A DNA stretch of 64,000 nt from Neglectibacter timonensis (GTDB lineage: Bacteria > Bacillota > Clostridia > Oscillospirales > Acutalibacteraceae). A program made the translations under genes and the position numbers. The stretch lies in NCBI RefSeq assembly GCF_900048895.1, contig NZ_LT160639.1:129001-193000 (forward strand), given 5' to 3'. Below, piece by piece: positions 8,067 through 15,832 of this stretch (position 1 is its first letter; the number at the start of each line of letters is the position of its first letter). The notes under the pieces were generated by a model. The model saw nothing but the letters and a program-made list of their open reading frames with translations, searched no databases and was not told where the DNA came from.

Positions 8067-9380
8067 TTATTCCTCCGGTTGATTTCTCAGGTCCAGCACT
8101 CGCTTTGCCTTGCCCTGAAACCGTTCGAGACTCTTGGGTTCCACCAGGGTCACCCTGGTTTCCAGCCCCAGAACACTCTTCAGACGGTCATGAATCTTTC
8201 TCTGCAGAGACTCCAGTTCCCCAAAGCTTTCCAGCAGCGAACCATCTACCAGTTCTACCTTGACCTCCAAATTGTCCATGAAATTCTTCTTGCGAACCAC
8301 CAGCTGATAATGAGGTCCCACGTTTTCCGTTGCCACCAGGACGCTTTCAATCTGGGAGGGAAATACGTTTACTCCCTTGATGATCAGCATATCGTCGGTT
8401 CTGCCCATCACCTTGTCCATGCGCACATGGGTTCTGCCGCACCTGCAGGGCTCGTAGTTCAGCCGGGTGATATCCTTGGTACGATACCGCAGCACCGGCA
8501 TGCCTTCCCGGGTCAGAGTGGTCACTACCAGTTCACCCGCCTCTCCAGGCGCTTTTTGTTCCAGCGTCTCCTGGTCTATAATTTCCGGCAGGAACGCATC
8601 CTCTGCAAAGTGCAGGCCGCAGCGGTATTCACACTCTCCCGATACGCCCGGGCCGGTAAGCTCCGTCATGCCGTAATTGTCTGTAACCCGTATTCCCAGA
8701 GTTTCCTCGATACGCCCCCGCATCTGTTCCGTACAACCCTCGCTGCCGAGGATGCCATGCCTGAGTTTGGCATAAGCCTCCTTCGGATAGCCGCTCTCCT
8801 GCACCAGCTCTCCCAAATACAGCGCATAGGAAGGGGTGGCCACCAAACCGGTAACACCAAAATCACGAAGCATCATCAGCTGCTTTTCCGAATTGCCGGA
8901 AGACGCCGGAATGACCGTGGCCCCTGCCTTCTCCAACCCAAAATGCAGGCCCAGCGCGCCGGTAAACAGGCCATAGCCAAAGGAAATCTGAATAATATCC
9001 TCCTGTGTAACGCCTGCCGCCGTGACAATGCGCGCCACATAATCGGACCAGTTATCAATATCCTGTTTCGTATAGACGCCAACGGTAGGTTTTCCCGTCG
9101 TGCCGGAGGAAGCATGAATCCGCACGATATCCTTCATGGGCTTCGCCAGCAGACCAAAGGGATAGTTGTCCCGGATATCCTCCTTCGTGGTGAACGGGAT
9201 ATACTGCAGGTCGGAAAGCGCTTTTATTTTATTCCCCGAAGTGATTCCCGCCTGAGATAGGCGTGCGTGATAGAAAGGCACATTCTCATAACAGTAATCC
9301 ACCATGCGGCGCAAACGCTCAAGCTGCAGCGCCTCAATATCCGCCCGCTTCATGGTTTCGATTTCTTTTTGAAAAAACAC
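8067..9380 (-). CDS. paaK: Phenylacetate-CoA ligase family protein (paaK2)
   Basis: First gene of the ior operon, 437 residues from a GTG start. The GTG at 9380 is preferred because GGATGGGAG lies 9 bases upstream and the protein then begins close to the family's usual KEIETM opening. An ATG at 9440 has no ribosome site. Seen: SSGTTGK at 91-97, YGMTELTGPG and GRTDDMLIIKG, all typical AMP-ligase motifs. Predicted role is ATP-dependent aryl-acetyl-CoA formation, or ATP recovery from aryl-acetyl-CoA. Confidence 0.9.
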   Translation of the reverse strand: MFFQKEIETMKRADIEALQLERLRRMVDYCYENVPFYHARLSQAGITSGNKIKALSDLQYIPFTTKEDIRDNYPFGLLAKPMKDIVRIHASSGTTGKPTVGVYTKQDIDNWSDYVARIVTAAGVTQEDIIQISFGYGLFTGALGLHFGLEKAGATVIPASSGNSEKQLMMLRDFGVTGLVATPSYALYLGELVQESGYPKEAYAKLRHGILGSEGCTEQMRGRIEETLGIRVTDNYGMTELTGPGVSGECEYRCGLHFAEDAFLPEIIDQETLEQKAPGEAGELVVTTLTREGMPVLRYRTKDITRLNYEPCRCGRTHVRMDKVMGRTDDMLIIKGVNVFPSQIESVLVATENVGPHYQLVVRKKNFMDNLEVKVELVDGSLLESFGELESLQRKIHDRLKSVLGLETRVTLVEPKSLERFQGKAKRVLDLRNQPEE

Positions 9381-9475
9381 GGAATCAGACTCCCATCCTC
9401 TGTGATATCGGCCGCGGCCGTCCCGGCTTTGCCCAGCCATTTTTTTGCTTTAAATTGCAAAAGCAGTTGTCCTTT

Positions 9476-9504
9476 ATTTTACCGCAATTTTCTCTCTTTT
9501 GCAA
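9476..9504 (-). promoter_or_regulatory. Promoter of the paaK2-iorAB-paaK1-ACT operon
   Basis: Minus-strand TTGCAA and TAAAAT with a 17-base spacer. The leader to the GTG start is about 90 bases. No other promoter of this quality is seen inside the operon. Confidence 0.65.
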
Positions 9505-9567
9505 CAGCTTTTCCAAAACTGGTTTTTTCTAAGCACTGCGGCTGGCCGCTCCATCCTCCCGCCTCTC

Positions 9568-10455
9568 TCATGGACGCTGTTTTTCCTCCAGATGGGTAGT
9601 TCGAAACCGCTCCATCCTTGCAGCTAACCAAGGCAGATGAATTTCGAATTTCGGCCCAAACCTGGTATCCTTGCTCAGCTCCCGGGTAGATAGGATGCAG
9701 CGCCAGGTAAACTCTGTGGCAATTTCACAGGCCTCAAAAAGGCACATACCGTTTAAAAGGCCGCCCAAAAGTGCAGAGGCAAACAGATCCCCTGTACCGT
9801 GATAAAGGCCCTCCACCCGCTGGCGAAAGAAAAACCGCATTTCCCCAGTCCTGCCGTCCAGGCAGGCTGTCCCCACCTGTTCCCGGTCCAGTGAGACGCC
9901 GGTGAGCACCGCCATTTCAGGCCCCATTTCACACAGTCTCCTCAGCACATCCTCCACATATCCTGAGGAATATGGACCCTCCCGATACGGAACACCCAGC
10001 AGGTGGCTGGCCTCCGTCAGGTTCGGCACCACCACGTCCGCAGCCCTGCAGAGTCCGGCCATTCCGTCCGCCATTTCGGGGGTGTAGGTCCGGTAAAGCT
10101 TTCCGTTATCCCCCATAACAGGATCCACAAAAACCAGCGTCTTCTTATCCTGAAACATTTGAAAAATCTGCTCTACGATACCGATCTGTGCCGCACTTCC
10201 AAGAAACCCACTGTAAAGCGCACCGAACTCACAGCCCACCTGTTTCCAATGCCTGGCCATAGGCAAAAGGTCCTCCGTTAGTTCCCGGTAGGTAAATCCC
10301 TCAAACCCGCCCGTATGGGTGGACAGCACAGCCGTAGGCAGCACGGAGGTTTCCACCCCGCAGACCGACAATACAGGCAGAGCAACCGTCAGAGAGCATT
10401 TCCCCACACCGGAAATATCGTGTATCGCTGCTGCGCTTCTTATTTGATACGTCAT
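9568..10455 (-). CDS. pdxY: Pyridoxal/pyridoxamine kinase, PdxY-like
   Basis: Ribokinase-fold vitamin B6 kinase of 295 residues that phosphorylates pyridoxal or pyridoxamine with ATP, feeding PLP to enzymes such as aminotransferases. Seen: DISGVGKCS at 13-21, STHTGG at 45-50, DPVMGDNGKLY at 111-121, and GTGD at 220-223 with catalytic Asp223. Family length is about 285-290. It is the first gene after its own promoter and is followed, after a gap, by the ior operon in the same direction. Confidence 0.9.
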   Translation of the reverse strand: MTYQIRSAAAIHDISGVGKCSLTVALPVLSVCGVETSVLPTAVLSTHTGGFEGFTYRELTEDLLPMARHWKQVGCEFGALYSGFLGSAAQIGIVEQIFQMFQDKKTLVFVDPVMGDNGKLYRTYTPEMADGMAGLCRAADVVVPNLTEASHLLGVPYREGPYSSGYVEDVLRRLCEMGPEMAVLTGVSLDREQVGTACLDGRTGEMRFFFRQRVEGLYHGTGDLFASALLGGLLNGMCLFEACEIATEFTWRCILSTRELSKDTRFGPKFEIHLPWLAARMERFRTTHLEEKQRP

Positions 10456-10492
10456 CTGTCACAAAATCCTTTCCCACAAAATTGCTAAAGAA

Positions 10493-10521
10493 AGTTTAGC
10501 CCCTGAACGTTCTCTTGTCAA
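10493..10521 (-). promoter_or_regulatory. Promoter of pdxY
   Basis: Minus-strand TTGACA and TAAACT separated by 17 bases. It sits immediately beside a divergent promoter for the small-protein genes. Confidence 0.65.
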
Positions 10522-10529
10522 ATCGCGCC

Positions 10530-10558
10530 TTTACTTTTTTTAGGGCAAATGATAAAAT
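10530..10558 (+). promoter_or_regulatory. Promoter of the small membrane protein and HMA protein
   Basis: TTTACT and TAAAAT with a 17-base spacer, about 35 bases upstream of the ribosome site of the 35-residue gene. Confidence 0.5.
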
Positions 10559-10597
10559 AAGGAAGTATTTGAAACCATGCATGCGGAGGAGTTTTCC

Positions 10598-10705
10598 ATG
10601 AAAGGCTATAACGACAGGAAGCGGAAGCTGTTTATTCGCATCACGGCGTCCGTGCTTGCGAGTTTGATGATTCTTTCTGCAGTATCCGTTCTCCTGTTCA
10701 GATAA
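10598..10705 (+). CDS. Small single-pass membrane protein (35 aa)
   Basis: A 35-codon gene with an excellent GGAGGA ribosome site 7 bases before ATG. The product has a basic N-terminus (KGYNDRKRKLF) and one hydrophobic helix from about residue 13 to 34. Layout and size resemble the short DUF4044/Prli42-type membrane proteins of Firmicutes, but similarity by eye is too weak to name it. It lies 22 bases before the HMA gene and shares its promoter. Confidence 0.6.
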   Translation: MKGYNDRKRKLFIRITASVLASLMILSAVSVLLFR

Positions 10706-10727
10706 TGCCCACAGAGGAGGAATTTTC

Positions 10728-10952
10728 ATGTTTGGAAAAAAAGACAGACAGGAAATCAAAATTGGCATCAACGGGATGCACTGTGAGATGTGCTCCGCAC
10801 GAATGCAGAAGGCGTTTTTAGATGCAAAAGGCGTTCTGAAGGCCGAGGTAAGCCTTTCAGATAAGTGCGCCGACATCGTCTATGACGCCGGAAAAATCAG
10901 CGCAAAAGATTTAAAAAACATTGTAACGGAAACAGGTTACGAACCTGTTTGA
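10728..10952 (+). CDS. Heavy-metal-associated (HMA) domain protein, CopZ-like
   Basis: A single HMA domain of 74 residues with the metal site GMHCEMC (Cys19, Cys22) and the beta-alpha-beta pattern ending ETGYEPV. Such proteins carry Cu(I) or a similar soft metal to P-type ATPases. No ATPase or metalloregulator is nearby, so the partner is unknown. AGGAGG lies just upstream of the ATG. Confidence 0.85.
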   Translation: MFGKKDRQEIKIGINGMHCEMCSARMQKAFLDAKGVLKAEVSLSDKCADIVYDAGKISAKDLKNIVTETGYEPV

Positions 10953-11004
10953 CCAGGATAGGAGCACAGGCTGTTCCGGCTGTTTTGCCGGCGCATCCTG
11001 GAAA

Positions 11005-11045
11005 CAGCCGGTGTATGGCGGGAGTCCGCCGCCATACACCGGCTG
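11005..11045. other. Strong 17-bp hairpin in the metG leader
   Basis: Arms 11005-11021 and 11029-11045 pair perfectly around a 7-base loop. No T tract follows on the plus strand, so it is not a standard terminator for the HMA gene. It ends about 40 bases before the metG start and could be a leader structure or a mobile-type palindrome. Confidence 0.5.
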
Positions 11046-11088
11046 GCATACGTAAAACAAAGCCGCCCCGCGGCATTGGAGGAACACT

Positions 11089-13047
11089 ATGAACAGCAAG
11101 GGTAAATATTATCTCACAACAGCGATCGCTTACACTTCCGGTAAACCGCACATTGGAAACGTGTATGAAATCGTACTGGCAGACAGCATCGCCCGCTTTA
11201 AACGCCTGGAAGGCTATGACGTTTATTTTCAGACCGGAACCGACGAACACGGCCAGAAGAACGAATTGAAAGCCGAAGCCGAGGGCGTTACTCCAAAAGA
11301 GTTTGTGGACAAAGTTGCCGGCATCATCAAGGGACAGTTTGACCTGATGAATGTATCCTATGACCACTTTATCCGCACCACCGACGAGTATCATGAAAAG
11401 GAAGTCCAGAAAATTTTCAAGAAGCTCTACGACCAGGGCGACATCTACAAGGGCGCCTATGAGGGCCTCTATTGTACGGACTGCGAATCTTTCTTCACGG
11501 AAAGCCAGCTCATAGACGGGAAATGTCCTGACTGCGGCCGGGAGGTCCACCCCGCCAAGGAAGAAGCCTACTTCTTCAAGATGAGCAAATATGCCCAGCG
11601 CCTCATCGACCACATCAACTGCCACCCGGAATTTATTCAGCCTGTCTCCCGCAAGAACGAAATGATGAACAATTTCCTGCTGCCAGGCCTGCAGGATCTC
11701 TGTGTCTCCCGCACCTCCTTCAAATGGGGGATCCCGGTGGAATTTGACCCCAAGCACGTGGTATATGTGTGGCTGGACGCTTTGACCAACTACATTACCG
11801 GTATCGGTTATCACTGCGGTGGGGAGAGTGACGAACAGTTTACAAAGCTGTGGCCCGCAGACCTGCATCTGATCGGCAAGGATATCATCCGTTTCCACAC
11901 CATCTACTGGCCCATCTTCCTGATGGCTTTGGATCTGCCCCTGCCGAAGCAGGTGTTCGGGCATCCCTGGCTTCTGATGAACGGCGGCAAGATGAGCAAA
12001 TCCAAGGGAAACACCATCTACGCCGACGAACTGGTGGAGATGTTCGGTGTGGATGCAGTTCGCTATTTCGTGCTGCACGAGATGCCTTATGACAATGACG
12101 GCAACCTGACCTGGGAGTTGGTGACGGAGCGGACGAATTCCGACCTGGCCAATACTTTGGGCAACCTGGTTAACCGCACCATTTCCATGAGCAACAAATA
12201 TTTCGGCGGCGTGGTGGAGAACACTGGGGTCTGTGAGCCCGTGGACGGCGATTTAAAAGCTGTTGTCACTGCCTGCCGCGATAAGGCCGCCGCGAAAATG
12301 GCAGACCTGAAGGCAGCGGACGCCATTACGGAAATCTTTGCGCTGTTCAAACGCTGCAACAAATATATCGACGAGACCATGCCTTGGGTTCTGGCAAAAA
12401 GCGAGGACAGCAAATCAAGGCTTGCCACTGTACTCTACAACCTTGTAGACTGTATCTGCGTAGGCGCTTCCCTGTTACAGTCCTTCATGCCCGGCACCTG
12501 CGAGAACATTTTCCGGCAGTTGAACGCTCAGCCCCGGACCTGGGAGAATCTTGACAAAACCGGCCTGTATCCCAGTGGAAACAAGGTGACGGAAACCCCT
12601 GAAATTTTGTTTGCCCGTCTGGATGTGGACGAGGTCATCGCCAAGGTTGAAGAAAAGCGGCTGGCTGCGTTGCCCCTGCCTGAAATAGAAGTGGAACCCC
12701 AGCTGTCGGAAAAGGTGGATTTCGATACTTTCTGCAAATCCGATTTCCGTGTCGTCAAGGTGAAAGCCTGCGAGGCGGTAAAGAAAAGCGACAAGCTCCT
12801 TCGATTTACCCTGGATGACGGCACCGGCACAGACCGGCAGATCCTGTCTGGAATCCATAAATGGTATGAGCCCCAGGACCTTATAGGCAAAACCCTGATA
12901 GCCATTGTAAACTTGCCCCCCAGAAAGATGATGGGGCTGGAAAGCTGCGGTATGCTGATCTCTGCCGTCCATAAAGAGAAAGGCGAGGAATGTCTGCACT
13001 TGGTCATGGCAGATGATTCCATCCCGGCGGGGGCCAAGCTTTGTTGA
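11089..13047 (+). CDS. metG: Methionine--tRNA ligase
   Basis: Charges tRNA-Met with methionine. The 652 residues include the PHIG signature at 20-23, a zinc knuckle (CTDC ... CPDC), KMSKS at 301-305, the helical anticodon domain, and a C-terminal tRNA-binding OB domain from about 545 beginning FDTFCKSDFRVVKV. Length fits the long bacterial form. GGAGG precedes the ATG. The stop overlaps the TTG start of tatD. Confidence 0.97.
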   Translation: MNSKGKYYLTTAIAYTSGKPHIGNVYEIVLADSIARFKRLEGYDVYFQTGTDEHGQKNELKAEAEGVTPKEFVDKVAGIIKGQFDLMNVSYDHFIRTTDEYHEKEVQKIFKKLYDQGDIYKGAYEGLYCTDCESFFTESQLIDGKCPDCGREVHPAKEEAYFFKMSKYAQRLIDHINCHPEFIQPVSRKNEMMNNFLLPGLQDLCVSRTSFKWGIPVEFDPKHVVYVWLDALTNYITGIGYHCGGESDEQFTKLWPADLHLIGKDIIRFHTIYWPIFLMALDLPLPKQVFGHPWLLMNGGKMSKSKGNTIYADELVEMFGVDAVRYFVLHEMPYDNDGNLTWELVTERTNSDLANTLGNLVNRTISMSNKYFGGVVENTGVCEPVDGDLKAVVTACRDKAAAKMADLKAADAITEIFALFKRCNKYIDETMPWVLAKSEDSKSRLATVLYNLVDCICVGASLLQSFMPGTCENIFRQLNAQPRTWENLDKTGLYPSGNKVTETPEILFARLDVDEVIAKVEEKRLAALPLPEIEVEPQLSEKVDFDTFCKSDFRVVKVKACEAVKKSDKLLRFTLDDGTGTDRQILSGIHKWYEPQDLIGKTLIAIVNLPPRKMMGLESCGMLISAVHKEKGEECLHLVMADDSIPAGAKLC

Positions 13048-13880
13048 CGGCGTTATCCAACTGCGGCCAGCCGGAAAATCTTGCAGGAGCCGCCTCCAGC
13101 GGGAATGAAAAATACGGCATTTTTGATTCCCATGCTCACTATGACGATGCGCAATTCGACGCGGACCGGGAGGAACTCCTGGGCCGCGTCCTTCCTGAAA
13201 AGGGCGTATGCGGCATTCTTAATATGGGGGCGGACCTGAAGGGCTGCAAGGATACGGTGGCCCTGACAGAGCGTTATGAATACCTCTACGGCGCAGTGGG
13301 CATCCATCCCGAATGCGCCCGGGAACTTCCGGACAATTGGCTGAACCTGCTCCGGGAGTGGCTTAAATGCGAGAAAATTGTGGCCGTGGGCGAGATCGGT
13401 CTGGATTATCATTGGTTAGAGGAATGCCCCAAGGAACGGCAGAAAAAAGTCTTTTCCGCCCAGCTGGAACTGGCTGAAGAGCTTTCTCTTCCTGTGATAA
13501 TCCATGACCGGGAAGCCCATGCCGATACGCTGGAATTTTTGCAGCGGTACCGGCCCTCCGGCGTGGTACACTGTTTTTCCGGCAGTGTGGAAACCGCCAG
13601 AGAAATCCTCAAGCTGGGCATGTATATCGGCTTAGGCGGAGCTGTCACCTTCAAAAATGCCCGGCATTCCGTCGAGGCAGCCCGGGAAATCCCACTGGAA
13701 CGGCTGCTTTTGGAAACAGACGCCCCCTATATGGCCCCCGTGCCCTTCCGCGGCAAACGGAACGATTCTTCCCTCATCGCCTATGTTGCGGAAAAAATCG
13801 GCGAGATTCGTGGAATTCCCGCAGAGGCTGTACTGCATGCAGCCGCAGAAAATACCCGGCGCCTGTTTGGCATAGCATGA
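13041..13880 (+). CDS. tatD: TatD-family metal-dependent DNase
   Basis: A 279-residue TIM-barrel hydrolase, the usual partner of metG in Firmicutes. Metal ligands are visible in FDSHAHYDD, GEIGLDYH, IHDREAH, HCFSGS and ETDAPY. The start is a TTG (13041 or the adjacent 13044) lying inside the last codons of metG, with CGGGGG about 10 bases upstream, so it is probably translated by coupling. The first 25 residues are poorly conserved for the family. Confidence 0.9.
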   Translation: MLTALSNCGQPENLAGAASSGNEKYGIFDSHAHYDDAQFDADREELLGRVLPEKGVCGILNMGADLKGCKDTVALTERYEYLYGAVGIHPECARELPDNWLNLLREWLKCEKIVAVGEIGLDYHWLEECPKERQKKVFSAQLELAEELSLPVIIHDREAHADTLEFLQRYRPSGVVHCFSGSVETAREILKLGMYIGLGGAVTFKNARHSVEAAREIPLERLLLETDAPYMAPVPFRGKRNDSSLIAYVAEKIGEIRGIPAEAVLHAAAENTRRLFGIA

Positions 13881-13908
13881 AAACCCAATGACAGAAATGG
13901 AGCGCAAT

Positions 13909-14526
13909 ATGGAAAGTGAAACCAGTATTACCTATGAATATGGCAGAAACCTCTATATCAACCTGACAAACCAGTGCCCCAACAGCTGTGATTTTTGCCT
14001 GCGAAATAACAGTTCCGGCAGCCTGTATGCGAAAAATCTCTGGTATAGGGAAAAGGAGCCTGCCAAAGAAGAAATTTGGGAAGAGTTACAGAAAAAGGAT
14101 TTGAACAGCTACAATGAGATTGTCTTCTGCGGCTACGGGGAACCTGCCTGCCGCTGGGACGATATGATGTGGCTCTGTGACCGGATCAAGGAGCACGGTT
14201 CTCACTTCATCCGTATCAATACCAACGGTCTTGCCAATCTCATCACCGGCAGACGCGCCGCGCTGGAACTTGACGGGCGGGTTGACGCGGTTTCTGTCAG
14301 CCTGAATGCCAGTACGCCGGAAGGATACGACGCTGTCTGCCACAGCAAATTCGGCCTGGAGGCATTCCCAGAAATTTTAAAATTCACCGGTACTGCGGTT
14401 CTGAATGTTCCACACGTACGTATGACTGTGGTGAGCACTATGCCCCAAAAGGAAATTGAGGCGTGCAAAAGGGTCTGCGAACGGATAGGCGCAGATTTTC
14501 ATGTGCGCGAATACATCAGCAAATGA
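13909..14526 (+). CDS. TatD-associated radical SAM protein
   Basis: Radical SAM enzyme of about 205 residues with the cluster motif CPNSCDFC (Cys 23, 27, 30) and GYGEP for SAM binding. It belongs to the short family that travels with tatD; its substrate is unknown. The ATG at 13909 is preferred over 13888 because GGAG lies 6 bases before it. It follows tatD closely in a metG-tatD-rSAM operon. Confidence 0.85.
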   Translation: MESETSITYEYGRNLYINLTNQCPNSCDFCLRNNSSGSLYAKNLWYREKEPAKEEIWEELQKKDLNSYNEIVFCGYGEPACRWDDMMWLCDRIKEHGSHFIRINTNGLANLITGRRAALELDGRVDAVSVSLNASTPEGYDAVCHSKFGLEAFPEILKFTGTAVLNVPHVRMTVVSTMPQKEIEACKRVCERIGADFHVREYISK

Positions 14527-14667
14527 CCGGAAAACATAAGTCATACAGGTTCTCTGTCTTTGATGGAAGCCCGCACGAAAAATTTGACAGATGAAAGAAA
14601 GGAAGCCGAGAGGCCGCACACATCCTTCCCAAAGGGTTTGTATAGGCCAGCTCGCATGGATTTTTAT

Positions 14668-15138
14668 ATGAAAAAGACTCTATTGTCACTTCTGCTCCTA
14701 TTCTCTTTGCTGCTTTTGACCGGCTGCGGCACTGTTGGTTCTGAAAGCGAATCGGTGATTGAAGGTTCGCTGGAGGAACTGCTTGCCAAGGTCACAGAAG
14801 GGGTAGAGCCCGATATCATGGTGATGGAAACACCCCTCACCCAAGAAAACTTTTCTTCCTATCTCTTCATCGACTATGTGGAGGGTAGCGAGGGGCTTGC
14901 TTCCGATGCAGCAATCAATGCCATCGCCCATTCCGTCGTTTTGCTACGCCTGCCGGAAGGCGCGGATGCGGCCGAGATTCAGAAAGAGATTGAGGAAAAT
15001 CTCAATCCCAGAAAATGGGTCTGTGTGGAAGCGGAATCCAGCAAGGTGGCAAGGCACGGCAATCTGATTCTGGTGGCAATGTCCTCCAAGGATGCCGTCA
15101 ATAAAGCCGTTTCCAACTTCGATGCATTGTCAAAGTAA
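14668..15138 (+). CDS. DUF4358 lipoprotein
   Basis: Lipid-anchored extracytoplasmic protein of about 156 residues. It starts MKKTLLSLLLLFSLLLLTGC, a clear lipoprotein signal with the lipobox LTGC. The rest has the DUF4358 pattern (substrate-like region around VEGSEGLASDAAINA, then a helical tail ending AVSNFDALSK). Function is unknown; such proteins are frequent singletons in gut Clostridia. Upstream ATGs in the same frame at 14656 and earlier would put the signal peptide too deep. Confidence 0.75.
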   Translation: MKKTLLSLLLLFSLLLLTGCGTVGSESESVIEGSLEELLAKVTEGVEPDIMVMETPLTQENFSSYLFIDYVEGSEGLASDAAINAIAHSVVLLRLPEGADAAEIQKEIEENLNPRKWVCVEAESSKVARHGNLILVAMSSKDAVNKAVSNFDALSK

Positions 15139-15142
15139 CTCC

Positions 15143-15185
15143 AGAGAAAGAGGAAGCGTTGCATGGCGCTTCCTCCTCTCTTTAT
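15143..15185 (+). terminator. Probable terminator after the DUF4358 gene
   Basis: Nine-bp stem GAGGAAGCG / CGCTTCCTC with an 8-base loop, followed by CTCTCTTTATT. The T tract is imperfect. Confidence 0.55.
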
Positions 15186-15212
15186 TATCAGGAAAGAAAG
15201 GAAGACCAGCCG

Positions 15213-15758
15213 ATGAAACAATCTGTCCTTCACAGCTGTGATATGGATGTGCTCACTGCCATTGAGACCCGCCGGAGCATCCGTAGGTACACCGGGGAGC
15301 CTGTAAGCGAAGAAATGCTGCACACTCTCCTCCATGCGGGTTTCTGTGCGCCAAGCGCTAAAAACTGCAGGCCCTGGGAATTTGTCGTAGTACGGAGCAG
15401 AGATAAGCTGAAGTGCTTTTCTGAGCATGCACAGTACCAAAAAATGGCGGAGCATGCCGCCTTTGCCATTGTGGTATGCGGAGATACCAGAAGGCTGGAT
15501 CATCACGACTTACTTCTCAACGACTGCTCCGCTGCAGTGGAAAACATTCTGCTGGCAGCACATGGACTTGGGTTGGGCGCCGTGTGGTGCGGCATCGTAA
15601 ACGAGCTGGTGAACTTTTTCCGGCAGCAGCTCAGCCTGCCGGAAGAGGTGCTTCCTGTGGCGCTGGTGGCAGTGGGCCATCCCGCCGAAGAACGTCCCGT
15701 CCCGGAACGCTACGATCCCAGCCATGTCCATTTTGAGGCTTACCAGTCCAAAAATTGA
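15213..15758 (+). CDS. Nitroreductase-family FMN protein
   Basis: FMN-dependent NAD(P)H oxidoreductase of 181 residues. Seen: ETRRSIRRYTGEPV at the start (FMN phosphate binding), APSAKNCRPWEFV at about 49-61, and GLGAVWCGI, all characteristic of the small nitroreductase fold. Substrate (quinones, nitro compounds, flavin) cannot be told. The ATG at 15213 follows AAGGAAG. Monocistronic, between two terminators. Confidence 0.88.
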   Translation: MKQSVLHSCDMDVLTAIETRRSIRRYTGEPVSEEMLHTLLHAGFCAPSAKNCRPWEFVVVRSRDKLKCFSEHAQYQKMAEHAAFAIVVCGDTRRLDHHDLLLNDCSAAVENILLAAHGLGLGAVWCGIVNELVNFFRQQLSLPEEVLPVALVAVGHPAEERPVPERYDPSHVHFEAYQSKN

Positions 15759-15786
15759 CGCTTCCAGGTACCGGCATGAATCAAAA

Positions 15787-15832
15787 GAAACCAGGGAAAG
15801 AGCGACAAAAATGCCGCTCTTTCCCTGGTTTC
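15787..15832 (-). terminator. Terminator of spoIIE
   Basis: A perfect 18-bp stem (15787-15804 with 15815-15832) followed on the minus strand by a T run. It overlaps the spoIIE stop codon and also separates the convergent nitroreductase gene. Confidence 0.85.

Noticed and set aside
10953-11088. Riboswitch or Met T-box before metG
   Set aside because: Only a plain hairpin is present; no T-box sequence, no SAM or other known core.
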